Shown one piece after another: positions 51,677 through 63,900 of a DNA stretch of 64,000 nucleotides. The DNA is from Agelas oroides (lineage: Eukaryota; Porifera; Demospongiae; Agelasida; Agelasidae), in contig OX422185.1 in the NCBI GenBank assembly GCA_949130485.1, positions 17,735,353 to 17,799,352 on the forward strand, read 5' to 3'. Positions within the stretch are counted from its first letter, which is position 1. Each line of letters opens with the position of its first letter. The notes below the pieces were generated by a model. That model saw only the letters and a program-made list of their open reading frames with translations, did not search any database and was not told the DNA's origin. The translations under genes were made by a program, and so were the position numbers.

Positions 51677-51923
51677 CAAGAGCGCATAAGAACCGGCAGC
51701 TAGAGTAAGAGCGTGTAACTACCTAAAAGTCGAAACCAGGCGGAATTTACTGTGAGTACTAAAATAGTAACACGTATGTGCAGCTGCGTAGACATAAGCC
51801 ATTGTTGCTAAGCACGTGACCAGGTGTTCTATTTTTAGTACGGTTCAATAATTTTGCCCGGACTATGGGCTTCTATTGGAGTTACACGCTTTTACTCTAG
51901 CCGCCCGTTCTTATGCGCTCTTG
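51677..51923. mobile_element. F1 element, copy with TTATAT flanks
   Basis: CAAGAGCGCATAAGAACCGG faces GCCCGTTCTTATGCGCTCTTG. TTATAT occurs immediately outside both ends. Confidence 0.85.
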
Positions 51924-52094
51924 TTATATACATGTAGCTCTCATATAAGGCAACTATTGAATGTGCTTTTCGAATTGTATTGATTTTGAACGAGCCAATA
52001 AAATTAGTGCTATGTCTTGCACGCATTGGATGTAAGCCAAGGGATAGCCATGCAAGCATCTAACCATAGCAACAAGAAAGAAAGCCACAATACC

Positions 52095-52162
52095 CACACG
52101 CAATCAATAGCCGCATGCAATCAATACCCACACGCAATCAATAGCCGCATGCAATCAATAGC
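52095..52162 (+). repeat. 17-bp tandem repeat, alternating
   Basis: Units ACCCACACGCAATCAAT and AGCCGCATGCAATCAAT alternate four times. Confidence 0.85.
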
Positions 52163-52512
52163 TACCAGACACTTCCTTGAGCTCAGGAACAGCATTAAAG
52201 CTAGACCATAATGTTCCAATTACTCATCTTTCTAATATTACACTTCCAAGTACACAGTGAGGCCATACACAACAAACTTGTACTTCCTATGGGAAGACTG
52301 CACTAGGGGAAACAGTAACCACAGCCCTAGCTTAATAGTTCAACCGTATTCTTTAAGTATGTGCCCTTTGCACTGGTATTTCCTAGCTACTTTATTTGTT
52401 TTCCTTACCCTTTTATAGAACATAATGTAGCTACCAAAGTCCGTCAGCAAAAATGTGTTGCCCCTGGCATTTCCTATAGGAAGTCTGTGTTAGGTGAAAA
52501 TTAAATATCTAT

Positions 52513-52600
52513 ATATGTGAGAGCGTGTAACTCCAATAGAAGCCTATAGTATGGTCAAAATTATTGAACCGTACTAAATCACCTGGTCACATGCTCATCA
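52513..52600. mobile_element. F1 half-copy
   Basis: GAGAGCGTGTAACTCCAATA through ATTGAACCGTACTAAAT and CACCTGGTCACATGCT. The outer tip and the other arm are missing. Confidence 0.6.
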
Positions 52601-52621
52601 TCTATATATTATTTCTTGTAC

Positions 52622-52721
52622 TAGCCTCGTTCCCAGGCCCCACCCAGCTTTCCGTCGCTTGCAGTACGGAAAAGCCGTGGATAAGCGACAGAAAGCTGGG
52701 CAGGGCCTGGGAACGAGGCTA
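52622..52721. mobile_element. F2 element with near 9-bp target duplication
   Basis: TAGCCTCGTTCCCAGGCCCC faces GGGCCTGGGAACGAGGCTA, with inner arms CCCAGCTTTCCGTCGCTTG and GCGACAGAAAGCTGGGCAGG. Flanks TTCTTGTAC and ATTTTGTAC match at 7 of 9. Confidence 0.8.
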
Positions 52722-53655
52722 ATTTTGTACATCATAACTCAGGTCTCAACTCTGCTTTGTACAGTTGCTGGTGGTCCCTTATTTTTTCATAGCCATCGGA
52801 TAAAACGATGGAACTTGCCAATGTTATTTGAACATGTCTGTCATTACACAGTAAAATATGAGGAGGCAGCTGCTTCCTGTGCCTCAATGCTAGCTACGCC
52901 CACGGTTACTTGTTGTATAGAAAGATATAAAACTGAGCTAGTTGCTATGCATGTATGTGGCAATGATTTCACACACCTAGGGTAGAAAATATCAACCAAC
53001 TTTTAAGGATGATGTAAAGTATGTCTCCTAAAACATACTTTTACTGCGTGTTATATGAAATGTATGTCTTTACAGAACTGAATAAGGATATAAACTAATA
53101 GGTTGCTATAGCATTTAATGTTCACTTTTTTACAGTCTTCCTACAGGAAATACCGAAGACAATTAATTAACTTTGATTCATTATATATCTTGTAAACAAA
53201 ACAGTACATACTGTAGGTAAACACATTAACTATTGTATGGCATTTGTTGTGTAATTTTCACCTAATAGATACAACCTTCCTATAGGAAATACCAGGCTAG
53301 GCACAACACTTCATATTTTGGTACGTTATGTTCTAAAAAAGGGTACAAAATATAGGAAAGCAAATATGAACTAGCGTCTATGGCATTTGATGTTTCATTT
53401 TCACCTAATACAGTGTTCCAATAGGAAATACCAGCAACAGCCAACATAAATTCTAAAATTCTTGGTATCCATTGTTACTGTCTTTGTTAACTGAAGGTTT
53501 GATATTATTTGTTAAGTATCAGATGTTAAGTTAGATATATTTGTAAGTTATAATGATTAATGTCACAATAATGCGTGTTTTGTGCCTGATGAGATACTAG
53601 TTGAAACATCACATAATCAAATTTATCTGGTGAAGGTTTGATATTATTTGTTAAG

Positions 53656-53929
53656 TATCACCATAGTACAAAAAAATCACGAGTTTGTTGCCGTCTGTAT
53701 TGTTATGAGTGTGCAGCAAGAGTAACAATGCCAACGGCAACAAACGAGTAATATTTTTTCTGGTATAGCTTGGTACTATGGTGATAATGAGCACGTTCAT
53801 ATGCAGCACACGTGACTTGCAGTACTGATACGGATTCTCACGTGACTTGTAGTACAAAATATGGCTTTTTATAAACTGCATGCAGCTGCAAGGCTTCCCC
53901 ATTGACTCCCATACATTAGACGTATGATT
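53656..53929. mobile_element. F9 element, copy 3
   Basis: TATCACCATAGTACAAAAAA, hairpin GTTGCCGTCTGTATTGTTAT facing GTAACAATGCCAACGGCAAC, then the shortened GTAGTA tail. Confidence 0.7.
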
Positions 53930-55600
53930 TAATCAATGTCTCAATAATGAGGGAAAAAAAATCTGTTACCATACGTATGGTGATTGTGTTGAAGACATTC
54001 ATCGGCAAACGTTGGTTACCATTTCCTATAGCCAGCGAGGAAGCTGTATTGTATAAGAATAGCAACCATCCACACTTTGTTTCCTTATAAGGAGAACGAG
54101 TATATACATGTGGTTCAAACATTGTACAATAGCCAGAAACTGACATGCAATGTGGTAAGTAGCATTATGTACGTATTGCACAACTGGTTTTATTGGCTAT
54201 AGTTGTAGTAATAGTAGTTGTAGGGAAATCTCGGGCTAGAATAATTAATCAATTAATTAATTAATCGATAGTCATTAAATTGATTGCTATATAATCAACT
54301 TTTATCAATTTTAATAGGCATTAAATTTTTGCTGATGAACACCAGTGAACACTTAGATTCTACCTCTGGCAGACAAAATATTTGCTGTCGGAAAGTGGCT
54401 GCCAGCTACACCCAGTTAATTGTAATTACCATCTGTGGTCAATCAATTAATTTTATGGTACCGATAATGGGAATATATACTCAATTAGTATTGGTGATGG
54501 AAATCTATAGCCTAATACTATGTATATATATCACAGTAGCTTGTTGCCCTATTGTTAACTCTTCCACACACTTGTAAACTTAAGGTAAGTATGCTTAATG
54601 CATTAATTGTAGCTACTTTGGTGATATCCATAAAACCACCAATTTATTGTATGTTATCAACCAGTGTAGTATGCATGACTTGTGGTACTGATGCCAGATG
54701 TCTTGCGTGACTTGCAGTACCGGTATACTGATACGGATTCTCGTGTGAATTGTAGTAAAGTTTTGTCAACTGTTACTTACAAGGCTTTTCTTGATCCTGT
54801 ACACATGAGCTAAAAATTAGGTTAGTTAACTCCGGTGGAATGGGGGATGTGCCAAGCTGTAGGTTGACAATATTATACGTAGCTAGCTAGGTGTGGGTTC
54901 AGTTTTGTTTGTTGCCATTTTATTATTATTTTTTTTGTGGGTGTGTGTGTGTGTCATATGATATTGTGTGTGGGTTCTGGCCCTTGCAGTCTGTATGTTA
55001 TTGAACGATAATTTCATCATAAGGACAAAGTACAATTTCATTGACTCGATAATGCTGGCATTTCCTCCGTGAAGACTACACTCGCAACGTAGGTGTGAGA
55101 GCCTTGGATTGTATCTTCTAATAGAAGACATATACAGCACCAAAGTTGGTTCGGATTCTAATGCAACTTGCATGTTGCTGCATTTTTGTCAATTTGGCGA
55201 TACTTTCAAGGTATTCATTCACCCACCTGCAGTTCTGATTACTTACATTATATACTGTAGCTAAGTGGAAAGACTCAGACACAAAGATTGAGCAAACACC
55301 TTCATCTTCATCTCAGTAATAAGGGTAAAAAAATTTCCTTTGGGTCCCACACTCTCTATAGTAGCACTAGGGTTAGTTGCTCCAAGTGCAAATTTTAGGA
55401 GGTGCTGTCTGCACGTTTGTGTGTGTTACAGACCCCTTTCTGAATGTCCAGTTTCCTGGAGGTTAAATGGTAACTATAGACATCAGATTGGTTACATTCT
55501 TACTAGTGAATGTATTGTTCTTTGACAGTGCCAGCAGTAGTTCAGCGTCAGAGACATCTGTCACTGATTTTCAAATGTTCACTGCAATTGTAGATTGTTC
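53930..55600. other. AT-rich stretch, no gene seen
   Basis: A fragment of the F9 tail lies at 54660-54760 (GACTTGCAGTACCGGTATAC). A (GTGTGT) and T-rich run lies at 54920-54960. No exon pair with splice sites was found. Confidence 0.45.
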
Positions 55601-56275
55601 CTTGACCTACAATACGATGTATTACCACGGGAACCACATACTCAGAAAGAGGTCTATGGGTATGATAATGAGCATTACCTTATAAGGACAAAGGCATGCA
55701 ATTTCATTAAATAGTATCATCATCAATTGCCAAAAGGCAAGAACACTTAAAACTGAATCACACTGCAGTCATTATTCCTTGACCTTCAATACGATGTATT
55801 ACCACGGGAACCATATACTCAGAAAGAGGTCTATGGGTATGATGATGAGCATTACCTTATAAGGACAAAGGCATGCAATTTCATTAAATAGTATCCATCA
55901 TCAATTGCCAAAAGGCAAGAACACTTAGAACTGAATCACACTGCAGTCATTATTCCTTGACCTTCAATATGATGTATTACCACGGGAACCATATACTCAG
56001 AAAGAGGTCTATGGGTATGATGATGAGCATTACCTTATAAGGACAAAGGCATGCAATTTCATCCATCATTATTGCCAAAAGGCGAGAACACTTAAAACTG
56101 AATCACATTGCACATTGTTCCTTGACCTACAATACGATGTATTACCACGGGAACCACATACTCAGAAAGAGGTCTATGGGTATGATAATGAGGATTACCT
56201 TATAAGGACAAAGGCATGGAATTTCATCCATCATTATTGCCAAAAGGCAAGAACACTTAGAACTGAATCACATGA
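55601..56275 (+). repeat. Tandem repeat, four units of 165-178 bp
   Basis: Units start at 55601, 55778, 55956 and 56121 with CTTGACCTWCAATACGATGT. Each contains GGAACCATATACTCAGAAAG and ends in AACACTTARAACTGAATCAC. The last units lack AATAGTATC, giving the shorter period. Confidence 0.9.
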
Positions 56276-56569
56276 CTCGTGATCACATGTGCATGAATTG
56301 GGGCGTGATTACAACAAATACAACCTTGCTGGTAGCCACAATATTTTCAAATTATGTTTGTGTTGTGTTTGCGCAAAGAACTTAAGTTTATAAACCCAGC
56401 TAATAGAATCAAGATCAAATTTCGGCCATCACAAGAAGTTTGACCAACCTACTGTGTCAGCATTATATAACTGCTAGAGGTATAGAATTACACAAAGCTG
56501 TTTGTGTGAGGATCGAGTAATTAGATTTCTACTGCACATTGTTAGTGTAACACTTCGCCATAGCTATGT

Positions 56570-56661
56570 CATTTTAAGGCTAACCTGAACAAGGTGCTTC
56601 TTAAACAAAATCATTTTAAGGCTAACCTGAACAAGGTGCTTCTTAAACAAAATCATTTCAT
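56570..56661 (+). repeat. 46-bp tandem duplication
   Basis: ATTTTAAGGCTAACCTGAAC, then AAGGTGCTTCTTAAACAAAA, occurs twice with no changes seen. Confidence 0.9.
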
Positions 56662-56861
56662 GGCTTCACCAGCATTTGAAGGAATCGCATTTGTTCAGCC
56701 AGAGCAGCTAGCTACTTATATGCAGGTAGCTACTGGATGCAGCTACACAGAAGTGAGCTAAGTAACATTCACACTCAAACTGTGAGCTAACAAGGGCGTC
56801 TCTATGCTTAGGACTCTTGCATCACATTGGGAATTTAGGCGAAAATAGAGGAAAGTGAAAA

Positions 56862-56942
56862 GGTCAGCAGCCGCCAGGAATTGAACTCAGGACATCTGGC
56901 TTGTGCAGCCAGTACTCTGCCACTGAGCTACGACAACCGGAC
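56862..56942 (-). mobile_element. tRNA-like SINE head or tRNA pseudogene
   Basis: On the minus strand: GTAGCTCAGTGGCAGAGTAC (A-box), an anticodon-like stem CTGGC/GCCAG with loop TGCACAA, then GAGTTCAATTCC (B-box). The loop lacks T33 and the T-stem pairs poorly, so it is not a working tRNA. A related but weaker copy lies at 58194-58262. Confidence 0.6.
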
Positions 56943-56989
56943 AACCACCAGCCCTCATAATCCTCTATAGCTATGTACTGACTGAGGCA

Positions 56990-57120
56990 ACAATGAACCA
57001 CCTCTCCCTGAAGAAAGGCAAGTTGTATAGAGTTACCAACAACTGTGCAGGACCTGTTGCTGGGGTGACTGGGAGATGTAAACTGTTTTGTCTTGCAGGA
57101 AATGGTGTCAGGTGACTGAC
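56990..57120 (+). pseudogene. piggyBac-like remnant, copy C
   Basis: Aligns with 49605-49830 through GGGTGACTGGGAGATGTA and TGTCTTGCAGGAAATGGTGT. Strongly degraded. Confidence 0.3.
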
Positions 57121-57639
57121 CTTATTTGTGTAGTGTGGTAGAAGCATCTCGAAGGCTTAAATCTCTTTGTGTATGATTGCAGTCAAGCTTGTCATTCACG
57201 ATGGAGCTTACGTGAAGCAACTTCCACCACTGTCTATACCGTTCGTGAGCAGCCTGCCGTGTCTATCATTGTTACAGTGAGCTCTTTATGTGCAGGGTAG
57301 TCTAGTTTCTATAACAGTTGGTACCATGTGTGTATATACAGAACTCTTATAAGGAGTGTACACTACTAAATTAAGAACGTCTTCGTTACTGACACTATGT
57401 GCCAATCACAAACAAACAAACATATAGCGACTACTATTTCCCCCCAAATAAGTCAGGGTGCTTCTTGCAATAACTGGCTTCTCATTACATTGGCTATCGG
57501 GGAGGCCCCAATATTAGTTGCCACTCCCTTGCAAAGCAGCAAGGCCCAGAGGAACCCCTCCCGAGGAGAACCAACAAGGCTCGCAGAGTACAAAGGCTCA
57601 GTGATGGGAAGAAGCAACAATAATGCCAAATCTTTGGCC

Positions 57640-57815
57640 TCCCTGGCTGTTCCACATCTCCCTGACCAGCCTGTTAAAAGGCAGGCCTAGATGTAATGTA
57701 CAGGGTTGCCCACTATGCAAAATAATTCAGCTACGCCTCATCAGCTGCACTGGGATGACTGGAAGATGGAGATTGCTATCTCATGTAGGAAAGGCAGTCA
57801 AGTGGTTGGAGTTGT
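57640..57815 (+). pseudogene. piggyBac-like remnant, copy B
   Basis: Best-kept copy: a frame at 57623-57817 gives GRPRCNVQGCPLCK and then ISCTGMTGRWRLLSHVGKAV. It shares CTCATCAGCTGCACTGGG and GCTATCTCATGTAGGAAAGG with copy A. Confidence 0.35.
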
Positions 57816-58263
57816 AATGCAATTATTGTCTGTATAGTGGTGTAGCTGTATCTTAAAAGTATTGTAACATTTTATTTGTGCAGCTGTTCTTCTTGCAGAA
57901 AATTGAGGTTGCTATGAGCAGATTGTGCATGCCCCAGCAATAAAAACAAGTATAAGAAATCGGCTAATGGCAGTCGTTGCTATGACAATGGGTTATTCTT
58001 TTATTGAGATGTGGGAAGTTTGTTAATAGGGACAATAGTAGACTTAACCCACACACATGCACAGTTTGATTGAGAAAGAGGCTAATTTATCATGAAATCT
58101 TTGATAATGCTAACAACACTATAACAGGACATTGAATAGCTGCACATTTAGGTGAAATTAACAGGAGCTTTGAGAGGCAGAAAAAGTACAACTGGCATTC
58201 AGCTGGGAATCAAAGCTGGGACCTTTATTAAATACTAGTCAGATATTCTTACAACTAACCCTA

Positions 58264-58340
58264 TAGTCTATCAAGCTAGACCATCTCTCACCCTCCAGAC
58301 CTTTTCTGGAGGGTGAGAGATGGTCTGGCTTGACAGACTA
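58264..58340. mobile_element. F15 palindrome, intact
   Basis: TAGTCTATCAAGCTAGACCA with TCTCTCACCCTCCAGA faces TCTGGAGGGTGAGAGATGG and TCTGGCTTGACAGACTA. The stem is about 35 bp. Confidence 0.75.
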
Positions 58341-58349
58341 AACTGCATG

Positions 58350-60550
58350 ATCCATGATGGAAGATGGAAGCAAGTCAAACATGAAAGAAAGACAGCTGAA
58401 ATGGGCTGAGGCACTCTACGTACCCTAGCTGTTCTGGTCCTACTTCCACGCCCCTACATGCCCAGCCCTAGCTAGTTCTAAGATGCCAAGATTAGATTTC
58501 CTTTAATTGTCATACAGAGGCCCTGGAAGGATACCGTATCCACGGAAACAACTTGTTCACTGATAGGAAATGTGCCAAATTGAATGTTTGATGTTTAGTG
58601 GGAATTTTGAAATTCCTTTTGCGCTAGTTATTACCAGGAACAGATGCTAAATGTCTAATATTCGGATGCCAAGTCTGTGTATTGTTTGGAAAAGTATGTG
58701 TATACAGAATCCTGATGAGCAGAAACCAGCCGAGTGAGGAAGTGACTAAGTAGCTAATGATTACTATACTTCCAACAACTAAAACAACATCCTAACTAAA
58801 TAAGACACTGAAAGATGTAGTTGCTAAGTGATAACTGTGAATAAGGGTCACTTTAGCCATAAACTATGCTACATTTTGTCTCACTTCAACAGAATGGGAA
58901 ATTATGTCCATTTACGTAGATGGCTAATCTTTGAAATATGCTGGACAATGTCCAGCACATTGCATCTTAGGCAATATGTTCCTTAGGTAGAGGGTTTAAT
59001 GGACATCATCTAGCAAATGTGTTCTTAAGTTGAGAATTTGTTGGACGTCATCCGGCAACCATAAGTGTAGCTAGATGACTATGAAATTTTGGTTAGAATT
59101 TCTATGTTTACAGGGGCACTTCATTTTTAATGTCTTATTCAGTTACATGTTGTTTCATATTGGAGGTCACAGAACGTCACATAATTGCAGGGGATGTGGT
59201 TGTGTAAAGAATCTACAACTGACAAGGGCCGATGTAGAGTTACATGTAGGATGTTGTTAACACTCAGTAGCTATTTGTACACAGTCTTATCGGAGACGTT
59301 TTTAAGACTTCCACAAACTATGATGCAAAGCTGTTTAAGAGACACTTAGGGTTTTGCTAATGACTTCATACTATCTAAACAAAGTGGTATTTTGGTTTTG
59401 CCACGTCATACCGTAGCCTAGGAGGCAGAGTGATATGTTGAGATGAGGTTAATGGTCTGAAAGAAAAGAACAATTTGTAACAATGGCAGAGGGCTTAGCT
59501 ATTGTGGTGTTATTGTTATCTTGTGGGCTGGGGGGAGGGGAGCTAAACTGTGTTACATAACAGTTTTATATAATTTGTACAGGACACTGGAAAGATACAT
59601 GCAATTCTCATGCTTAGTCTGATGTGGTATAGATGAATATTGATTTATGTGTGGGCATTGTGATTATAAATTTTATGTGCAACATACCTCTGTATACCTG
59701 CACTGGGTGGCTCTCCACTTGTGGGCTCGGTTGTGGTCACTGGTTGCCTCTGTCACTCCCTGGATGATTCAATCTAGGGCGGCCTCGCTCAACAGTGCAG
59801 TACATGCCCTTCATGACGTTTCCACTGTACAGGTTTTGATTGATTGCTCCCTGTTCATATACTTGAAGTGGATATAAACTGGACAATAGGAATGTGGCTA
59901 ATAGTGACTACAACCTAAACCTGCCATGTAATATATAGCATATGTAAGTGAGGACATTTTTCTACTGGGGGGTGAATTGCATGAACTTTAATAGTCTGTA
60001 GACTTTTTTTAGAAACACTTGTCACTCATCATCCACACTTCACCAAAGTCTACAGACTCTCCACAAAACACAAAACAGCTGTATCTGGTTATATATCTCT
60101 GTTGTTTGACAAATTAAAATAGCACCGTAAGCTGAAGTAACATGAGGGGAACATGGCTAGCTACCATAGAATTCCATTTAGTCACAAAAGCTTCTATACA
60201 TGTTCTAACACATTGTGTGAACATGTCACTGTAGAGGCATTGTAAATTAAGGTATGCACTAACAGGAACACAACAGTGGCCCTAACACATAACATGAAAG
60301 CATTGAATACATCAAAGGCCATTCAGACAGAAACTGCAAATTTCTGTATGACTATTGTGAAATGTGGCAGCCTAATCTAATCAATATCAATGAATTCTGC
60401 TTGGTCTTTTGTCAATGTTGTAACAGTCATGTATGACAATGCATGCTGTACACGTACATTATGTGCATTGTAGTGAGTAGCTACATACATGCAGTACAAT
60501 TTAATTGTGAGTCAGTATATGTCGACATTCATAGCTACATTGAGCAGTGT
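58350..60550. other. No convincing gene
   Basis: Mostly AT-rich single-copy-looking DNA. A short minus-strand open stretch at about 59690-59760 (reading TTTEPTSGEPPSA before a gtatac donor) is the only exon-like hint, and its acceptor is poor. Confidence 0.4.
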
Positions 60551-60579
60551 ATCATATGACCGGGCTGGTATTACCAAGC

Positions 60580-60903
60580 TAGCTATATAAGGCCAGTCAA
60601 CTCCTTGCCGTTCAATTCAAGCCACGCAGGTGCAGGAAGACGTAGCTATAAACTGGCTCGCCTCCCGAAGCCCTAGGCGCCGACGTACGAAATTTCACCG
60701 ACAATCCGGAAGCGGCCGCATTGTGATTATTGACAATACAACTATGCAGCTGAGCTGGGGGGTGCTATATATGCCGACCGGGACACTTTGCCGTTTGTCA
60801 AGATAGCAGGCACACTTCTTCGATCGATGCAGACACAACCGCGACAGCCGAAACTCCGGCGACAAAGACAGCTTGTCCAGTGAAAGTCTCGGAACCAAAA
60901 GCA
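60580..60903. promoter_or_regulatory. CpG-rich promoter-like island
   Basis: TATATAAGG at about 60585 on the plus strand and GCATATATAGC near 60765 on the minus strand are TATA-like. CpG density is far above the flanks. A plus-strand open stretch (DADTTATAETPATK) ends at a good donor AAAAGCAG|gtattt (60903) but lacks an ATG in frame. Probably a first exon plus promoter of a gene I cannot follow. Confidence 0.4.
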
Positions 60904-61504
60904 GGTATTTCCCCTCACTAGCTCCGTCGGTAGCAGCCAGACTTTACTGTTACCGTCTGTTTGTTATTGAATCAATGCATCCAGGTATATAGAGTGATGC
61001 ATCATAGCAATGTCCGTATGGAGTGCAGTCTCTCACAGACTCAAAGGATTTATAGTGTCCCGGAATGTATAGATAGCTTGTATATAGGACTCTTGGATGT
61101 ACTCTACATGGATGTATATACTAGATTGTTGAATCATACAGCTTGTATTCAGTCTCCAATTACAAGACATATGACAGATTTAGTCCATGCAGCCAGTAGG
61201 CTGGGTGCCTTCAACAGTGTAGGCTAAAGACAGCTTTACAGCATGCAGCTATGTATTCAGTGAGAGATGCCTTCAATGAGTATGCTAAAGACAGCTTTAG
61301 GCCTTATGCATGCAGCTAGTCAGCGCAGGTACCTTAAATAATATATGCCTGAGACAGTTTTAGCCATGCAGATGTGTGCTCACTATATGTCTTGCTGAAT
61401 GATCCTTGTATGTTTAGTTGGGTCCACATAGGCTGCATGTACTGCTGGCATACATAATTGTATTTTCTAGTCAATTTAGACTTGTGGAAAGGCTGCCAAA
61501 CCAC

Positions 61505-61575
61505 ACACATGTACGTACAATCAATGAGCCACATTCCTCTGAAATAAAGCCAGTCCTAGATGCTATGCAGAGTCA
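61505..61575 (+). pseudogene. piggyBac-like remnant, copy D (short)
   Basis: AATCAATGAGCCACATTCCT, then CAGTCCTAGATGCTATGCAG and AGTCACCCACTGAGCAGG, collinear with the first part of copy A. Confidence 0.3.
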
Positions 61576-61914
61576 CCCACTGAGCAGGTATGTAGTGCAA
61601 GTTCGGGCATTGTATTTCTTTGGTAGAGTTGATAACCATTGTCATGTAGTGTATAGCTGTTGCAAGTGTGTATCAGCTGGCTTCATGCTATGCAACGTCA
61701 TGTGATATAGGCATGGTGCATAGTGTCAGTTCCAATGTTCCGTGAAATATTCATAGCCTTAGGGTTGATTGTAGACTGTATTCACGACATTGATTCATCA
61801 ACCTTTACTATATATGTACAGTGCACTACATAGTCATCATGCTTAATTTTTTTTTAGTATTCTGAGATCATTTGCCTTCATTTTCCTACTCTGATATCAT
61901 TTGCCTACTCTGTC

Positions 61915-61985
61915 CCTGTGGTGACACAACATTTTCGCTGTGGTGACACAACATTATGCTGTGGTGACACAACATTACGCTGCTG
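61915..61985 (+). repeat. 22-bp tandem repeat (three copies)
   Basis: TGTGGTGACACAACATTWYG plus CT, three times. Confidence 0.85.
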
Positions 61986-61999
61986 ATTTGCCTTAATGA

Positions 62000-63575
62000 T
62001 GCAACTTCCTCCACGAAGAAGTGTTTAAAAGCGTGTGCTTGCTATCAGTGATGCAGAAATAAAGGTTGTCAAGTTCTTTGTAGGTGGCTTAGAGAATTGT
62101 GCGAATGATGTAGTCTAAATTGTTTTGTTTCGCGTCTGAATGTCGTCTTTGATGTGTATTCACCCTTTGTCACTGAATGTTGTACCTTTGGCTCCAGCAC
62201 TGCATTGAAGAAAGCCACAACTTTAAAACTGTACCCCCTCCTTTTGATAGTGAGAGGCCAACCCCAATTGCAATTACCAAATATGGATGTGCCATGCAAC
62301 TGATATATGGTGAGCATTAGAGTTTCTATTTAAGTTCAATATTGTGCTTGCCTTTGGGTGAATAGCCATCATTTGCCACCATTCACAACTAAATTTACTT
62401 GCATTTACTAAAAACACTTATAAAATTAGCATTGTGGCTCCTATATATGCCTACGTGTGAATGGCCGTCAATTGCGACCATTTTCATTTCATGTTTAGAT
62501 TCACAATATTGTGTTACTGAATGTAACATTCCAAATAAGATACGTAATAATATAAATGAGTTTTAATATTGTTCCTTTGATTGTGAATGTATACCGACTG
62601 CCAGTAAATAAAACCATGTTTTTGTTCACAATCTAATCGCCGTATGATTATGATATTCCAAGAAAACACTAATTTATCAATTAAGACAAGTGCCATAGTT
62701 CCGCTTCAAACTGGCAAACATTTCAACTGTATTCTATTACTGATTAGCTGAATAAGGAAATTGTAGCACTTTAAAAACACACTGCTTATAAACCTGACAC
62801 CAGTTTATGATACATGTGACCTTTAATGGTTACCTATACAAGGAAGTGATTGTATGCAGTGGAGCCCCTCTAAAATAGACACCGACCCCTTGTGACCCCT
62901 CAAAAATACCCTCTCCAATTGTATTCTCGTTTCTGATCATTTGGGACATTGTCCAGAGTCCAAATTAGTAGGGAGGTCCATTTTTGTGACAGTACATAGT
63001 ATGTAATGTCATCCGACGACATCCCGAGACTCAGGATGTTATGCTGTCATGTAGGAAGGTTAAAGATACAAATATAAATGTCAGATTAAATCTTCAAATC
63101 CATTGTAAGTAAAGTAGATGAAGTCCGACAGTGTACTCAAAATCCATAAGGCAGTTGTACAAAGGGCTCACAATATGGGGGTAATTACCTTATAGTATAA
63201 ACCTGTGAAAGGATATTGTTTGTATCATATGACATGCAGCCGTACATTACAGCTACATCAATATTTCTACACAAAAGATGATATTGAGCATCTCCAAACC
63301 TGCAAAACAGATGAATTCCATGCCATATGGTAGTTGGACATGACAATAGGCCGGGCTCCTGTAGTATGGTGAGCTGAATCATGTGACAGTGTGATTGTGG
63401 TCACTATATGGAACTTCTGTATAAAAGGTGATAGTGCATATATCCATTGTTAGTCAAGCGTACAAGAGTTTACATAACAAAGATCATAAGGTAGTTTCAC
63501 ATGACATCGTGGCTTGAGGTGAGTGTACATAACATGATGGATATATATACGGTTGATACATTTCATACATTATAC
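62000..63575. other. No gene seen
   Basis: A pogo-like left end lies at 62861 (GCAGTGGAGCCCCTCTAAAA). The rest is AT-rich, with no supported exon. Confidence 0.4.
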
Positions 63576-63829
63576 CAAGAGCACATAAGAACGGGCAGCT
63601 CGAGTAAGAGCATGTACGTAACTCCAATAGAAGCCCATAGTCCGGTCAAAATTATTGAACTGTACTAAAAATAGAACACCTGGCACGTGCTTAGCAACAA
63701 TGGCTTATGTCTACGCACAGCTGCGCAGTATGTGTTACTATTTTTAGTACAGTTCAATAATTCCGACTGGTTTCAAATTTTACGGAGTTACACGCTCTTA
63801 CTCTAGCTGCCTGTTCTTATGTGCTCTTG
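63576..63829. mobile_element. F1 element, last copy
   Basis: CAAGAGCACATAAGAACGGG faces GCCTGTTCTTATGTGCTCTTG. Flanks ATTATAC and ATTATAG suggest a 7-bp duplication. Confidence 0.85.
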
Positions 63830-63859
63830 ATTATAGCTATGGGCTACTAGCATTTCTAC

Positions 63860-63900
63860 TAGCCTCATTCCCAGACCCGAAGAGGCCTGGGAATGAGGTT
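63860..63900. mobile_element. F2 minimal palindrome with 9-bp target duplication
   Basis: TAGCCTCATTCCCAGACCCG faces GGCCTGGGAATGAGGTT. Flanks CATTTCTAC and CAGTTCTAC match at 8 of 9. Confidence 0.75.

Larger units (their letters stand above)
52385..53440. repeat. Cluster of TTCCTATAGGAAATACCAG-type segments
   Basis: TTTCCTATAGGAAGTC, TTCCTACAGGAAATACC, TTCCTATAGGAAATACCAG and TCCAATAGGAAATACCAG recur with TTTCACCTAATA neighbours. Blocks 52385-52510 and 53265-53440 are inverted relatives. I see no coding sequence. Confidence 0.5.

Noticed and set aside
56862-56942. Possible functional tRNA gene
   Set aside because: Position 33 of the anticodon loop is not T and the T-stem pairs poorly. A SINE or pseudogene fits better.
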